A DNA stretch of 64,000 bases from Candidatus Gastranaerophilales bacterium (GCA_944322745.1 CALUPV010000005.1:62001-126000), one strand, 5' to 3'; positions 24,189 to 34,481 are shown, counted from the stretch's first letter. Numbers and translations are program-made. Notes: generated from the letters alone by a model not told the origin.

Positions 24189-26647
24189 ATTATTGGGACC
24201 TTAATCTTAGAATTTACAATCTCTAAACGTTGTCTAATGTTTTGTCGTTTTTCAATTAGATTCTGAATTTTATCAAATATTTTTTTAAAATCATTTTCTC
24301 CAATATTTTGGATATCAATTACACAATCTTCGACCTCAAATCTCGAAAAAGTACCTGCAAATTTATAACTATATGCTAAACCAACTGTAGGAGTTGATGT
24401 TGAAAGAGCCGCTAAATTTGCATGCATTCTTGAAGAAATCATAAATTCTGTTTTAGATACTATATACTTTAATTGTGGTGCTGTATAATTCTTATCTATA
24501 ACATAAATATTATTATAGTTTAATTTTTCCGCAATTTCTTTAATCGCTAATAAATCATCGCTATAATATGGTTTCTCTGTGTTATAAGTATGAGGGATTA
24601 AAATCACATTCCACCCATTATTTGTTAAAAATTTTATTAAATTCTCTACAAAGAGATTATAGTTATTAAATGCTTCTGTGTTAGATAAATCTGTTTTATA
24701 ATACAAAGTCCCACTTATATTTAATCCAATTGAATTTTGGGGTATTAATAAGTCAGGAATAATTTCTGGTTGCATATGAACTGATAAATCATATTCCATT
24801 AAAGATTTAACACCTATTTTCTTTAGAAAAATATCAGCTCTATCATCTCTTGTAAAAATTTTTGAACTATTTTTTAAAGTTAAAAATGCAAATATTTTAC
24901 CAATAATAGTATTAAATGGTCCTATTGTCTGTGGTGTAAACACTGTTTTAATTTTCATTAACTCAGGTACAAATATGTATAAAAATTCTAAAAATAAACG
25001 TTTTAAACCATATATATCTGTAAATCCATCACCACCATTAGACACACAATATAATTGTGTATCAGCTAAAAACTCTATAAGTTTATTACCTTTATAATTT
25101 TTTAAATCTTTTATGAAAGGAACTTGAAACAAAGCCAAAATAAATAATTTCCAATCAAAAAACATTTCTTTAAATTGAAATCTCTTACCATTGATAACAG
25201 ATGTACATTGTTTTTCATAAGTTTTTTTTGCAACATTGAGCGAATAAATAGTATCAAAATTGTATTTATTTTCCAAAAGTGCAAAATGACCATAAAGCAG
25301 AGCACTAACACCCCTATTTGGATGATTTATACTAATACCTGCAACAACAATTTTATCTTTATCAATATTATTTTTAAAATTTCCCAATACATCCATAACT
25401 TTTTGTAAGTATGCATAACCGTATTTTTGATCTGGTTCTAGATGTGCTCCTTCGGCCCATTCATTCCATGAATCAATAAACACAATTTGTTCATCTTTGC
25501 TCAAGTTTTGTCTTGTCCATTTTATAGAATCGTTTAACCATAGTTCAAATTCAGCTGGTGACATATAAAATATCTCAGCACCAGAATATGCTTTTCTTGC
25601 AGAATTATCCCAATTTGCACATACAGATTTATGAGTTTTATATTTTTCTTGGTGTAAATGTAATTTATCATTTAAGAAAGCTTTAACGTCTAAAACCCTC
25701 CCTTTGAAATATGGATTAACATATTTATTTTTTAAATTTAATAATTTTGCATTTTTACGTAAATATTTATATGTAAATTCAACAACACTATCAATACCAA
25801 GGTAATTCAAATCTATTGGCTGGTATGATTCATCTGAAACCATTAGATAGATATCTTCAAAACCAGCTTGTTTTACTATTTTTCGTAAGTTTCGAATAAA
25901 AGATTTAAATCTATCTCTTTCAAAAATTTCTGATTTATAAATGATTAATAAAGGCTTTTTACCAATTTTAATATATCTACTATCGTTAAAATATTTAAGA
26001 ATATCCTTTGCAAATTTATCATCATCATCATCTAATAATTCTTGTTTTTTTATAATATCTCTATGATTACCATTATCCCAAAGATGAGTCCAAGTCTCAT
26101 TTGCCCAGAACAAACAAAATGGTATATTTAATTCTTGATTGTTTAAAAAATTTTCCAAAGGCTTTTCTAATAACCTATCTCCAGAAAACCAGTAATAGTA
26201 GAAACAAAACCCATAAATCCCGTATTTTTTAGCGAGTTCTATTTGTCTATACATTATGTCATCATGAGTTAAATTATAAAATCCAACATCTATTGGCAAA
26301 TGGGGTTGATAATGTCCTGTAAACTGAGGAATACATTTTGTTACATTATACCATTCCATAAAACCTTTACCAAAATTTTTATTATTAGTTTCATTTTCAT
26401 AATATTGTGGTAAATAAAAAGTTATTAGTTTCGGCAAATCATCATCTATAATAACATTTTTATCTGTTAAAGGAACAAAATCTTTTGATGGATTAAAATT
26501 ATTTTTAAATATCCAATTTACAAATTCATTTTTTAATTTAGAGGTATTATTGAATAGTTTCCAAGATACTTCATTATTAACATTTTGAGTTAATCTTTTA
26601 AGATAATTATAATATTTAATTAAATATTTTTGTATTTTATCTATCAT
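24185..26647 (-). CDS. Fused WbsX-like glycosyltransferase and polysaccharide pyruvyltransferase
   Basis: 820 aa with two enzymatic domains. Residues about 72-415 match the WbsX/GH99-like family: PKLITFYLPQYY, GKGFMEWYNVTK near 94, CFYYYWFSGDRLLE near 148, LFWANETWTH near 179, and WNEWAEGAHLEPD at 394-406. Residues about 432-800 match the polysaccharide pyruvyltransferase family (WcaK/CsaB/AmsJ-like): NHPNRGVSALLYG, GGDGFTDIYG, TPQTIGPFNT, FTRDDRADIFLKKIG, ending with a SSRMHANLAALSTS.. region. Together they would extend the repeat unit and add a pyruvate ketal. Abuts the Wzy-like gene (0-base gap), overlaps the flippase gene by 4 bases. Confidence 0.82.
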   Translation of the reverse strand: MIDKIQKYLIKYYNYLKRLTQNVNNEVSWKLFNNTSKLKNEFVNWIFKNNFNPSKDFVPLTDKNVIIDDDLPKLITFYLPQYYENETNNKNFGKGFMEWYNVTKCIPQFTGHYQPHLPIDVGFYNLTHDDIMYRQIELAKKYGIYGFCFYYYWFSGDRLLEKPLENFLNNQELNIPFCLFWANETWTHLWDNGNHRDIIKKQELLDDDDDKFAKDILKYFNDSRYIKIGKKPLLIIYKSEIFERDRFKSFIRNLRKIVKQAGFEDIYLMVSDESYQPIDLNYLGIDSVVEFTYKYLRKNAKLLNLKNKYVNPYFKGRVLDVKAFLNDKLHLHQEKYKTHKSVCANWDNSARKAYSGAEIFYMSPAEFELWLNDSIKWTRQNLSKDEQIVFIDSWNEWAEGAHLEPDQKYGYAYLQKVMDVLGNFKNNIDKDKIVVAGISINHPNRGVSALLYGHFALLENKYNFDTIYSLNVAKKTYEKQCTSVINGKRFQFKEMFFDWKLFILALFQVPFIKDLKNYKGNKLIEFLADTQLYCVSNGGDGFTDIYGLKRLFLEFLYIFVPELMKIKTVFTPQTIGPFNTIIGKIFAFLTLKNSSKIFTRDDRADIFLKKIGVKSLMEYDLSVHMQPEIIPDLLIPQNSIGLNISGTLYYKTDLSNTEAFNNYNLFVENLIKFLTNNGWNVILIPHTYNTEKPYYSDDLLAIKEIAEKLNYNNIYVIDKNYTAPQLKYIVSKTEFMISSRMHANLAALSTSTPTVGLAYSYKFAGTFSRFEVEDCVIDIQNIGENDFKKIFDKIQNLIEKRQNIRQRLEIVNSKIKVPII

Positions 26648-28081
26648 TTATTTATTTCTCCTTGATTTTAACATAAACAAAAAAACTAAAACAAAACCAA
26701 ATATAATCCAAATTATAGGAGTTTCTATATTTAAATTATAAAATGATATAATTATTATCATCAAAATTATTTGATAAAAACTATGAACAAAACATTTTTC
26801 AATTGCGACATAATACTTTTTAATTTTTCTTAATATTATCATATTCTTAATTACGAAAAAATTATATATTATAAAACCTATCATACCCAATTCAGATAAT
26901 GTTGAATATACAAGACTTCTATTTAAATCCACTAATAAATTATTTCGATAATATGCATAATAATTTTCAATAGTTAACGGCAATGGTGAATTTAAAAATT
27001 TATTATTCAAATAACATTCCGCATTATACATTCCAACTCCAAATAAAAAATTTTCTAAAAAAACTTTAATTTGATTTACATAGGACACAATTCTTGTAGC
27101 CAAAGATATCTCTAACTGTGAAAACTTTTTAAAATCTCCTAAACAATCCAATGTTATTTGAATCCTTGAAAAGATTGTATTATTTATCAAAATATCATTT
27201 AATAGAGATGACGACACGAAAATTAACAATGTTAATAAAATAAATGTAGTACAACTTACTTGAATTATGTGTTTTTTTATATATTGAAATTTTACAATTA
27301 CAACTAGGATAAAAAATTCTATAAAACATAAAATTAAATAAATTGGAGATTTTGTAAGCAACAATAGTATTAATGTTAATGGCATTAATGTTTTTTTTAC
27401 AATCAAATTTGTTAAAGCATTCTCAAATAATTTATACTTAGAAAAAAATAAATTTATAGGCAATGGCATTATTATAAAAATAAATTGTGCTAAAGCACTT
27501 GGTTCTGAAAATAAACTATGTACTCTATTCTTAACAATTGTATCCAATATATCAAAATACATTGATTGTCTTGCATTTGTAAAAAAGTTTATAATATGAA
27601 GTACAAGATTAACATTATACAAAGATGCGATATATTCAATTAATCCGAATATATAAACAAATAACAACATACAAACAAAAAAACGTAATATTTTAATTAT
27701 ATTTATCCTTAAATAAATACTTAATATTGGTAAAAAATAAATTAAAATTGAAGCAATAAAAAAATCTTTAAACCTAACTATATAATATGAAGGATAAATT
27801 TTATAATGTCCCAATAAAATATGTAGAAAAGTTGAAACTAAAATATAAGATAAATAAATTAACCAATATTTAACTGGTATTTGACAAAATACTAATTTTG
27901 TAAAATCTAAAAAATGTTTTTTATTAGAGAAAAAGCACGCTACATATAATAATAACCAAGCTAGCAAACCTACGTAAAAATTAGCATGTGTACCTGGTAT
28001 AATTATGATGACAAAAGTTGTAAAAAAAGTTAACATCAATGATATATAATATAATATTTGTAAATATTTTATTCTTAACAT
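26648..28081 (-). CDS. Wzy-like O-antigen/capsule polymerase
   Basis: 477 aa integral membrane protein with roughly 11-12 hydrophobic segments. A large polar loop (about residues 300-385) lies in the position of the periplasmic loop of Wzy polymerases and O-antigen ligases. A short motif RVHSLFSEPSALAQF near 185 recalls the Wzy/RfaL family pattern. The role, polymerising lipid-linked repeats at the periplasmic face, is inferred mainly from topology and position between glycosyltransferase and flippase genes. Confidence 0.72.
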   Translation of the reverse strand: MLRIKYLQILYYISLMLTFFTTFVIIIIPGTHANFYVGLLAWLLLYVACFFSNKKHFLDFTKLVFCQIPVKYWLIYLSYILVSTFLHILLGHYKIYPSYYIVRFKDFFIASILIYFLPILSIYLRINIIKILRFFVCMLLFVYIFGLIEYIASLYNVNLVLHIINFFTNARQSMYFDILDTIVKNRVHSLFSEPSALAQFIFIIMPLPINLFFSKYKLFENALTNLIVKKTLMPLTLILLLLTKSPIYLILCFIEFFILVVIVKFQYIKKHIIQVSCTTFILLTLLIFVSSSLLNDILINNTIFSRIQITLDCLGDFKKFSQLEISLATRIVSYVNQIKVFLENFLFGVGMYNAECYLNNKFLNSPLPLTIENYYAYYRNNLLVDLNRSLVYSTLSELGMIGFIIYNFFVIKNMIILRKIKKYYVAIEKCFVHSFYQIILMIIIISFYNLNIETPIIWIIFGFVLVFLFMLKSRRNK

Positions 28082-28126
28082 ACGAAAAAAAATTCCTCAT
28101 TATAAAAAGGGCAAATTTTTTAATAT

Positions 28127-29374
28127 TTATAAAATTCTACCATAAGCCTTTTTACTTTTATCTTCTATAACCTGTTCATAACATTTTATTAGCATTTGAT
28201 AATATTTTTTATATGTATATATGTCAGTTACTTTTGCATATCCATTTTTACCGTGTTCTACAACCAAATCCGGATTATTCCAATATTTAAGAATACATTC
28301 TTTTAATTGTTCTACATTTCCAGGCTCAAATAATAATCCATTCATATTATCTTCAACAATTTCAGGAATACCTCCAATATTAGACGCAATTACAGGTTTT
28401 CCGTTAATAAACGATTCAATATTTGTCATTCCGAATATCTCAAACCAATTGCTTGGTAAGATTGTAGCAATACAATTTTGAAATGCATTCTTTTTTGCTT
28501 CACCTTGCAAGAAACCCCAAAACTCAACATTATCTAAATTATTTTCTACTTTATATTTTTTTAAGATGTCTTCTTCTGGTCCTGTTCCTACAATTTTTAA
28601 TTTAATTTCTTTAGGCAAATCCTTCATTGCTTTTAATAAACTATGTACACCTTTTTCTTTAGATAATCTTCCTATAAAAAGAAAATATCGTTGATTCTTA
28701 TAATTTGGTCTTTGGGCCAATTCTTGTTGATTTAAAAAGTTAGGAATAGTTATTATATTACTTTCATTAATACCGATCTTTGTATCTATCATTTTTCTAG
28801 TTAATGCTTCTGATGGAGTAATAAATTCATCAATATATTTAAAATTATGTAATTCAAAGTATGATAAAATAGTTTTTCTTATACTTTCTTCAAAGTTGGT
28901 TTTCGCACAATTATTAATAATACAAGGTAAATAATTACCATTTTTACAAAGCATATTTTTACAATATTGCTTATTTTTATACATTAACGTTCCAACAGGA
29001 CAACATTGTGCGAAATGAACAGTAGAAACTTTCGGAATATGTTTGTCCACTCTGTATATCGCTGATGATAACCAAGAAATATTATGATAATGAATCAAAT
29101 CTGGTTTAATAAAATAAACAAATTTTTTAAAGTCTCTTAATGCACTATAATTATAATAATATTTTAAAGGATTATTAATATAATCTTTTAAACCATAATA
29201 ACAAGGTGTAAAATATTTTATATACTCATAATCTGCTTCGAAATAAGGCTTCCTATCCATTGCCCAAAAATAAACATCATGATTATTTTCTTTTAAAACT
29301 TTATAAGTTTCATAAGCAATTTTATCAGAACCACCAACTAGCGAAAAATATGAATTAACAATTATTATTTTCAT
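28127..29374 (-). CDS. GT4-family glycosyltransferase
   Basis: 415 aa GT-B enzyme. The N-terminal acceptor half opens NSYFSLVGGSDKIAYE near residue 7, with a cysteine-rich insert (CCPVGTLMYKNKQYCKNMLCKN, near 124-145). The C-terminal donor half carries FIGRLSKEKGVHSLLKAM near 228, EFWGFLQGEAKK near 278, and the EIFGMTNIESFINGKPV signature near 308 with EPGNVEQL near 350. Its start overlaps the stop codon of the GT2 gene by one base (TAATG). Sugar and linkage unknown. Confidence 0.88.
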   Translation of the reverse strand: MKIIIVNSYFSLVGGSDKIAYETYKVLKENNHDVYFWAMDRKPYFEADYEYIKYFTPCYYGLKDYINNPLKYYYNYSALRDFKKFVYFIKPDLIHYHNISWLSSAIYRVDKHIPKVSTVHFAQCCPVGTLMYKNKQYCKNMLCKNGNYLPCIINNCAKTNFEESIRKTILSYFELHNFKYIDEFITPSEALTRKMIDTKIGINESNIITIPNFLNQQELAQRPNYKNQRYFLFIGRLSKEKGVHSLLKAMKDLPKEIKLKIVGTGPEEDILKKYKVENNLDNVEFWGFLQGEAKKNAFQNCIATILPSNWFEIFGMTNIESFINGKPVIASNIGGIPEIVEDNMNGLLFEPGNVEQLKECILKYWNNPDLVVEHGKNGYAKVTDIYTYKKYYQMLIKCYEQVIEDKSKKAYGRIL

Positions 29375-30258
29375 TATTTAAACTTCCCCTTAAAACACTT
29401 TAACCCAAAATTTCCCCAAATTAGGGTTAGCCAAAAGGTTTTTTGTATAAAATTGTATCTTTTCCAAAAATGTTTTTTAAAGAATTTTTCCATTGATTGC
29501 GTAAAAATATAAATGCTTTTTATTTTTATTTTTTTTGTTGTTACTCCCTGATAATGAGTAACTATTGCATTTGGGTTATATACAATTTCTTTACCTATAT
29601 CTTTAGTTCTAATTCCCCAATCGGTTTCTTCTTGGTACATAAAAAATTGTTCATCCATGCCGCCTATTTGTTCAAACAAAGATTTTTTCACCATCATACA
29701 GCATCCTGATAATGCCCAGCAGGTATTTATTTTATCTCTATCTAAATGCCATAGTGCATATCCGTTAAAAAATTCATTTTTAGGAAAAGCTTTTGCTAAC
29801 CCTATTAAATGAAATAAAGTATCTTTAGGATATGGTTTGCCTCTGAAACAAGGCTGTTGAAAGCTTCCATCAGTATTTAGTACCTTTGGCCCTACCATGC
29901 CAACATCTAAATTTCCATCTAAATAGTCACTTAATATTTTTATTATATTATTGTGAAAAATTACATCAGGATTTAATATTAAAAAATTTCTTCCGTTTGC
30001 TTTTTGCATTGCAAGATTATTAGCTTTTGCAAAGCCTAAATTAATTTCACTTTTTATTACTTGAGTATTATCTTGCTTTTCAAGAGCTTCTTCAATATAC
30101 TTATAACTTTCATCTTCTTTATTTGAATTATTATCAACAAGAAGAATTTCATAAGAAATATCTTTTGTTTTTTCTTTAAGGGATTCTATTGTTTCTTGTA
30201 AATATTTGCCGGCGTTCCAATTTACAATAATTACAGATACATCAGGGTTCTTAGTCAT
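29374..30258 (-). CDS. GT2-family glycosyltransferase, rhamnosyltransferase type
   Basis: 294 aa GT-A enzyme starting at the ATG at 30256-30258 (MTKNPDVSV), with GGAGG five bases upstream; an alternative TTG 12 bases earlier lacks a ribosome site. Motifs: VIIVNWNAGKYLQE near residue 10, LILNPDVIF near 96 (the DXD-like position), CWALSGCCMMVKKSLFE near 185, and FFMYQEETDWGIR near 210. These resemble dTDP-rhamnosyltransferases. It overlaps the sugar transferase gene upstream by 8 bases. Confidence 0.88.
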   Translation of the reverse strand: MTKNPDVSVIIVNWNAGKYLQETIESLKEKTKDISYEILLVDNNSNKEDESYKYIEEALEKQDNTQVIKSEINLGFAKANNLAMQKANGRNFLILNPDVIFHNNIIKILSDYLDGNLDVGMVGPKVLNTDGSFQQPCFRGKPYPKDTLFHLIGLAKAFPKNEFFNGYALWHLDRDKINTCWALSGCCMMVKKSLFEQIGGMDEQFFMYQEETDWGIRTKDIGKEIVYNPNAIVTHYQGVTTKKIKIKSIYIFTQSMEKFFKKHFWKRYNFIQKTFWLTLIWGNFGLKCFKGKFK

Positions 30259-31621
30259 GCCTGCCTCCAAGAGCTAAAAAAATAGCTTTAATTAATATTC
30301 CAATTTCCCAAATAATATTTTTGTGTTTTAGGTAATACAAGTCATATTGAAGTTTTTCAGCTATATCATCACTAGAAACACAGTGACCTTGATTTATTTG
30401 TGCCCAGCCTGTCCAGCCTGTTCTTACCCATTGTCTGCATTGATAGTATGGAATTTCTTTAGAATAAATCTTTACTAAATCTTCCCACTCACATCTTGGA
30501 CCTACAATAGACATTTCACCTTTTAAAATATTTATCATTTGCGGTATTTCATCAAGTCTTGCTTTTCTTATGAATTTGCAGAAAGGAATAACTCTATCGT
30601 CTTCATCTTGAGATTCAGTATGTTCAATTTTACCATCTTTGGGCTTATAGTCATTAACATACATTGTTCTTAATTTATAAGCTTTGAATATTTTTCCGTT
30701 TTTACCGACTCTATTTTGAGTGTATATTGGGCTGGCTCCATCTGTGTTTTTTACTTTTATGCCTATATATACTAAGATAGGTGCGGTAACTATTAATATG
30801 ATTAATGCCGAAATTATATCAAAAGTGCGTTTGCAAAAATTGTATAATATTGAACGTCTGTTCATAAAATCATAAAAAAGCCAATTTATTGACATTTTAC
30901 TTACATAATATTTGCCTGTAACCATTTCATAAAAATCGGGCATTTTATAAACTTTTATATTATTTGATATATTATAAACCATATTGGTAAGTATAGATTC
31001 TTCTATTCTGTGTTTTATTGCGACAATTATAATATTTATATTATTGTTTTTAATTACTTCTTTTAGGTCCTCTTGGTCAAATATTTTTGTATTGGAATCA
31101 TTTATTATATTATCTTCATCATTATCTTTAACAAAGCCAATAACTTGCATTTTCAGTGCTTTTTTATTAATAATTTCATCCGCTATAAGACGAGCTTCTT
31201 TATTTGTTCCAACAATTAAAACATTTTTTATTTTTTTGAATTTGAATAAATACAAATGAAATAAATTTCTATAAGCTGCTAAGAATATATAAACAGTTAA
31301 AATATTTAATCCAATAAATTCAAATGTTTGTAGATTGTGATTTATTATCAATAAAAATATTAATAATGGAACATGCGAAATAATAATACCTTCAAATAAT
31401 AAATAGTAGTTTTTTGATGAAATATTGAATTCTCTAACTTTATAATTATCTTTTAAAAATAGAACTACAATACCTGTTAGTACGCTTAAAAGTAATACAA
31501 TAACTAAATGTTCAGCGGGGAGTCTAAACTTTGTATACCAAAAAAGAGTTGATAAAACAAATATGGTTAAGTCAAACAAAAACATAATTATTGTTGATTT
31601 CGACAAAACTTTATTAAACAA
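30251..31621 (-). CDS. Polyprenyl-phosphate sugar-1-phosphate transferase (WcaJ/WbaP-like)
   Basis: 456 aa. It starts the repeat unit by moving a sugar-1-phosphate onto undecaprenyl phosphate. Four N-terminal transmembrane helices (about residues 10-120), a CoA-binding-like domain (VLIVGTNKEARLIADE near 133), then the catalytic bacterial sugar transferase domain: KRTFDIISALIIL near 265, YTQNRVGKNGKIFKAYKLRTM near 299, RKARLDEIPQMINILKGEMS near 353, GPRCEWE near 376 and RTGWTGWAQINQG near 398. The start appears to be TTG at 31621, with GGGAG five bases upstream. The ATG at 31626 opens only a three-residue frame. First gene of the 12.6-kb operon. Confidence 0.9.
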   Translation of the reverse strand: MFNKVLSKSTIIMFLFDLTIFVLSTLFWYTKFRLPAEHLVIVLLLSVLTGIVVLFLKDNYKVREFNISSKNYYLLFEGIIISHVPLLIFLLIINHNLQTFEFIGLNILTVYIFLAAYRNLFHLYLFKFKKIKNVLIVGTNKEARLIADEIINKKALKMQVIGFVKDNDEDNIINDSNTKIFDQEDLKEVIKNNNINIIIVAIKHRIEESILTNMVYNISNNIKVYKMPDFYEMVTGKYYVSKMSINWLFYDFMNRRSILYNFCKRTFDIISALIILIVTAPILVYIGIKVKNTDGASPIYTQNRVGKNGKIFKAYKLRTMYVNDYKPKDGKIEHTESQDEDDRVIPFCKFIRKARLDEIPQMINILKGEMSIVGPRCEWEDLVKIYSKEIPYYQCRQWVRTGWTGWAQINQGHCVSSDDIAEKLQYDLYYLKHKNIIWEIGILIKAIFLALGGRHD

Positions 31622-31654
31622 AACATACTCCCATATCTATATCATCTTAGCTCT

Positions 31655-31663
31655 ATTCTAGCA
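31655..31663 (-). promoter_or_regulatory. Extended -10 promoter of the polysaccharide operon
   Basis: The minus strand reads TGCTAGAAT, a TGn-extended -10 box. It lies about 34 bases upstream of the TTG start of the sugar transferase gene. There is no good -35 at the usual distance. It is the only promoter-like site upstream of nine closely packed genes. Confidence 0.45.
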
Positions 31664-31914
31664 TAAACATTTTCATAAAGTAGAAATTTTCTATTAGCCA
31701 CTTGGCTATATTTTTTCTTATTTGACTCTAAATTCCTAAAATATATGTGCAAACAACGTCATTTTTTTTGTGAACTCTGAGTGCAAACTTTCTTTACATA
31801 CAAATCATATTAATATAATTTTATAAAGATTTAAATTTAATATCAATTTGCTTCAATACTAATCAATTAATGAATAAATAAATTTTCTACGTGTCTCATT
31901 GACCTAAAATAAGA

Positions 31915-31952
31915 ATTAAAGGAAGTTATTTGTTATAATATCTTCCTTTAAT
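31915..31952 (-). terminator. Hairpin downstream of the SLBB export gene
   Basis: An 11-bp perfect inverted repeat, ATTAAAGGAAG (31915-31925) with CTTCCTTTAAT (31942-31952), and a 16-base loop. It lies 25 bases after the export gene stop codon on the minus strand. The following T-run is interrupted (TCTTATTTT), so termination may be weak. Confidence 0.5.
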
Positions 31953-31976
31953 CTGTTAAATTTTAGCAATTAATTT

Positions 31977-34430
31977 TTACCATTTGTTAATCGCAAATGC
32001 CATAACAATAATTGATGCTATACCTTTCAATGTATCACATACTGGTGTAATCCAGTCATTACCTGCAATTCTTCTTGGAACTACGATTGTATCTCCGGGT
32101 TCAATCTTGCTATGGTTTGAGATTTTTTCAGCACGACCGTTAACTGATACTTTGTACAATCTAAATTTGTTTGCATTTGGGGTGTAACCGCCAACTTCAT
32201 TAATATAATATTTTGCATTTGAACCTTTTTTATAAACAAATGATTGCTCGTTGTAAACTTCACCTATTACACTTACATGATTTGAGATTCTTGGAATATA
32301 TATATCATCTCCATCTTGAACTTCTATATTATCAAGATCTTTGATTTTATCTAAATCGTTACTTTTAATATTTAGTGCAATTTGTCCGCTGTATTTATTT
32401 GCCAGTGTTGAATCATCTGCTTTAAGCATTTCAAGCATTTTCATTTTGGACTTTTGATCGGCTTCTGTAGGTTTATAGGCACTAGCCATTCTACCTTCGA
32501 TTAATTTTATATCTCTTTCATTGTTTTTATGAGCTAGTTCGACTTGCTTTCCCTGTAAGTTTGTTCTTTTAAATACAATACCTCTTAAGTCTGATTCCGA
32601 AGTTAAACCTCCTGCAAGCTCAATCATATCTTTTAGTCTTTTTCCTTCAACAAAAGTATAAACCCCTGGTTTCTTAACAAATCCGGAAACTTTAACGGTT
32701 TTCATTACTTCATTCCCGCGTAATGTTCTAAAGAATATTTTGTCTTCGGGCATAATTGCTATTGATTTAATTCTGTCTGAATTAATCATAATATCATATA
32801 AGTAATATACTTGTGTTGCGCCGTTTGAACTTGTAATTTCTACCGCAACATTTTCTGCAGGAATTAATTTGTTTGAATTTGCTGTAACAGCATTTAATTG
32901 TACATTATTATCTTCTACAGTTCCTTTATATGATACCTCTTGTTCTTTTGATTCTTCTGTATTTTTTACATCTATGTCGGATTCTAAAAACTGAATATCT
33001 GTCATTACATCATTTAACACCATATTTGTTGTGTATGTTAAGTGTTTTGGAGTATTTACACAACCATATATATCCACAAACATTGAATTTGTATTTTTAT
33101 ACACATTAATAATGTCTCTTGGTTGTAATACAGGATCATTCATTCCTGCAAAAAATTCTTTTAAAAATACCGGAATAGTTTCAATTGAATTCTCTTTACC
33201 AGAGATTCTTCTAATTACTGCTTGATTTATAAATGTTTCTTCAAGTAATTCATCTTCACTTTTTAAAATATCTGATAATCTCATTCCTTCTTTGTATGCA
33301 TAAGTTGCAGGATGCTTGACGTTACCTTGAATTGTTACAATGTTTTCTGCTGTATTGTATAATTCTCTGAATTCAACTGAATCACCACTTTTTAGTTTTG
33401 TATTTTTTGCTTCATTCCAAGCAATATTTGCAGCAGTACGTTGTTTAGAGTTAGCATCATATCCAATCAATGTAACTTCTGTTACTTGCGTTGCAGGCAA
33501 AAGTCCTCCCGCAAATGTTATAATTTTTTGTAAATCTTCATCGTTTTTAATTTCATAAATACCTGGTACTGTAACTCCATTTTTTATAGCTACAACATCA
33601 CCAATTTGATCTACAAAAATTTTGTCATTCGGTCTTAGAATGATTCCATCATCATTACCGGAAAATAATGTTTGATATATATCAACATTTTTTGATTTGT
33701 TATTAGATGTGTATGTGATATTTCTTAGTGTACCTGTTTTTTTAACACCACCTGCTGCATTTAATGCATCTATTATTGAGGAATTATTCCCCAAAAGAAT
33801 TTTGCCAGGTCTGTTAACTTGACCATATACAAATACTGAAAATTCTTGACCTGACGCAACTGTAAGTTTTACTTTTATACTTTTATACTTTTGAGAAGCT
33901 AATCTATTTGCTTCGTTTTCAACTTCACTTATAGTTCGGTTCTCGGCTTTTACAAGTCCAATACCTTGAATGAATATAGAACCCTTTGAATCAACTTCTG
34001 TTCTTATTGTTGGATTTAATAAATTTGAACCTGATATTGCCATAACATCAATAGAATCACCGTATAAATATACATTAACTTTTTCACCGATGTTTAATTT
34101 ATAGTTATTATCAAACTTACCAGTAGTAGAATTTAAAGGAGAGTTTGTTTGCGTGAATAAATCATATCCTACTTGTTGTAATGGAGTACCGGTAATTTCG
34201 CTCTCTTTTCCATTGAATAATTTTTCAATTGGACTTAGCTGAATATTGTGAACTGATTTTGTATCAATTACATTTTGATAATTATTTTGGAAAGCATCAA
34301 GATTTACATGCTCTTCTTCATATTGAATTTGTTTTACACGAGATTCTTCTTGACTGATACTTGACGCTGCAAATACTTCAACTTTAGTAAAAAATATCAT
34401 TAGTAATAGTAGTGCAATTATTCTTTTCAT
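31977..34430 (-). CDS. Polysaccharide export protein with multiple SLBB domains (Wza-like)
   Basis: 817 aa exported protein. An N-terminal signal peptide (MKRIIALLLLMIFFTKVEVFA) ends at an AxA-type site with no following lipobox Cys. A polysaccharide-export (PES) domain spans about residues 105-190 (YKLNIGEKVNVYLYG), followed by about six SLBB-like units; clear starts are VYGQVNRPGKI, VTVPGIYEI, IQGNVKHPATYAY, IYGCVNTPKHL, VSGFVKKPGVYTF and VIGEVYNEQSFVY. A hydrophobic C-terminal helix (about 795-815) may anchor it. Compared with E. coli Wza (about 380 aa, one PES and two SLBB) it is far longer and not a lipoprotein. It would form the periplasmic/outer-membrane export channel. Confidence 0.87.
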   Translation of the reverse strand: MKRIIALLLLMIFFTKVEVFAASSISQEESRVKQIQYEEEHVNLDAFQNNYQNVIDTKSVHNIQLSPIEKLFNGKESEITGTPLQQVGYDLFTQTNSPLNSTTGKFDNNYKLNIGEKVNVYLYGDSIDVMAISGSNLLNPTIRTEVDSKGSIFIQGIGLVKAENRTISEVENEANRLASQKYKSIKVKLTVASGQEFSVFVYGQVNRPGKILLGNNSSIIDALNAAGGVKKTGTLRNITYTSNNKSKNVDIYQTLFSGNDDGIILRPNDKIFVDQIGDVVAIKNGVTVPGIYEIKNDEDLQKIITFAGGLLPATQVTEVTLIGYDANSKQRTAANIAWNEAKNTKLKSGDSVEFRELYNTAENIVTIQGNVKHPATYAYKEGMRLSDILKSEDELLEETFINQAVIRRISGKENSIETIPVFLKEFFAGMNDPVLQPRDIINVYKNTNSMFVDIYGCVNTPKHLTYTTNMVLNDVMTDIQFLESDIDVKNTEESKEQEVSYKGTVEDNNVQLNAVTANSNKLIPAENVAVEITSSNGATQVYYLYDIMINSDRIKSIAIMPEDKIFFRTLRGNEVMKTVKVSGFVKKPGVYTFVEGKRLKDMIELAGGLTSESDLRGIVFKRTNLQGKQVELAHKNNERDIKLIEGRMASAYKPTEADQKSKMKMLEMLKADDSTLANKYSGQIALNIKSNDLDKIKDLDNIEVQDGDDIYIPRISNHVSVIGEVYNEQSFVYKKGSNAKYYINEVGGYTPNANKFRLYKVSVNGRAEKISNHSKIEPGDTIVVPRRIAGNDWITPVCDTLKGIASIIVMAFAINKW

Positions 34431-34481
34431 AGTATCCCTTTTATATTTTTTAGTTTCATTAAATTGAATTTGTTAAATCTA

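Larger units (their letters stand above)
31622..31976. other. Intergenic region between the polysaccharide operon and the export gene
   Basis: No coding potential seen on either strand. It contains the extended -10 promoter for the polysaccharide operon at its left end (31655-31663) and a hairpin near its right end (31915-31952) behind the export gene. The middle (about 31700-31900) is AT-rich and without a recognisable element. Confidence 0.5.
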
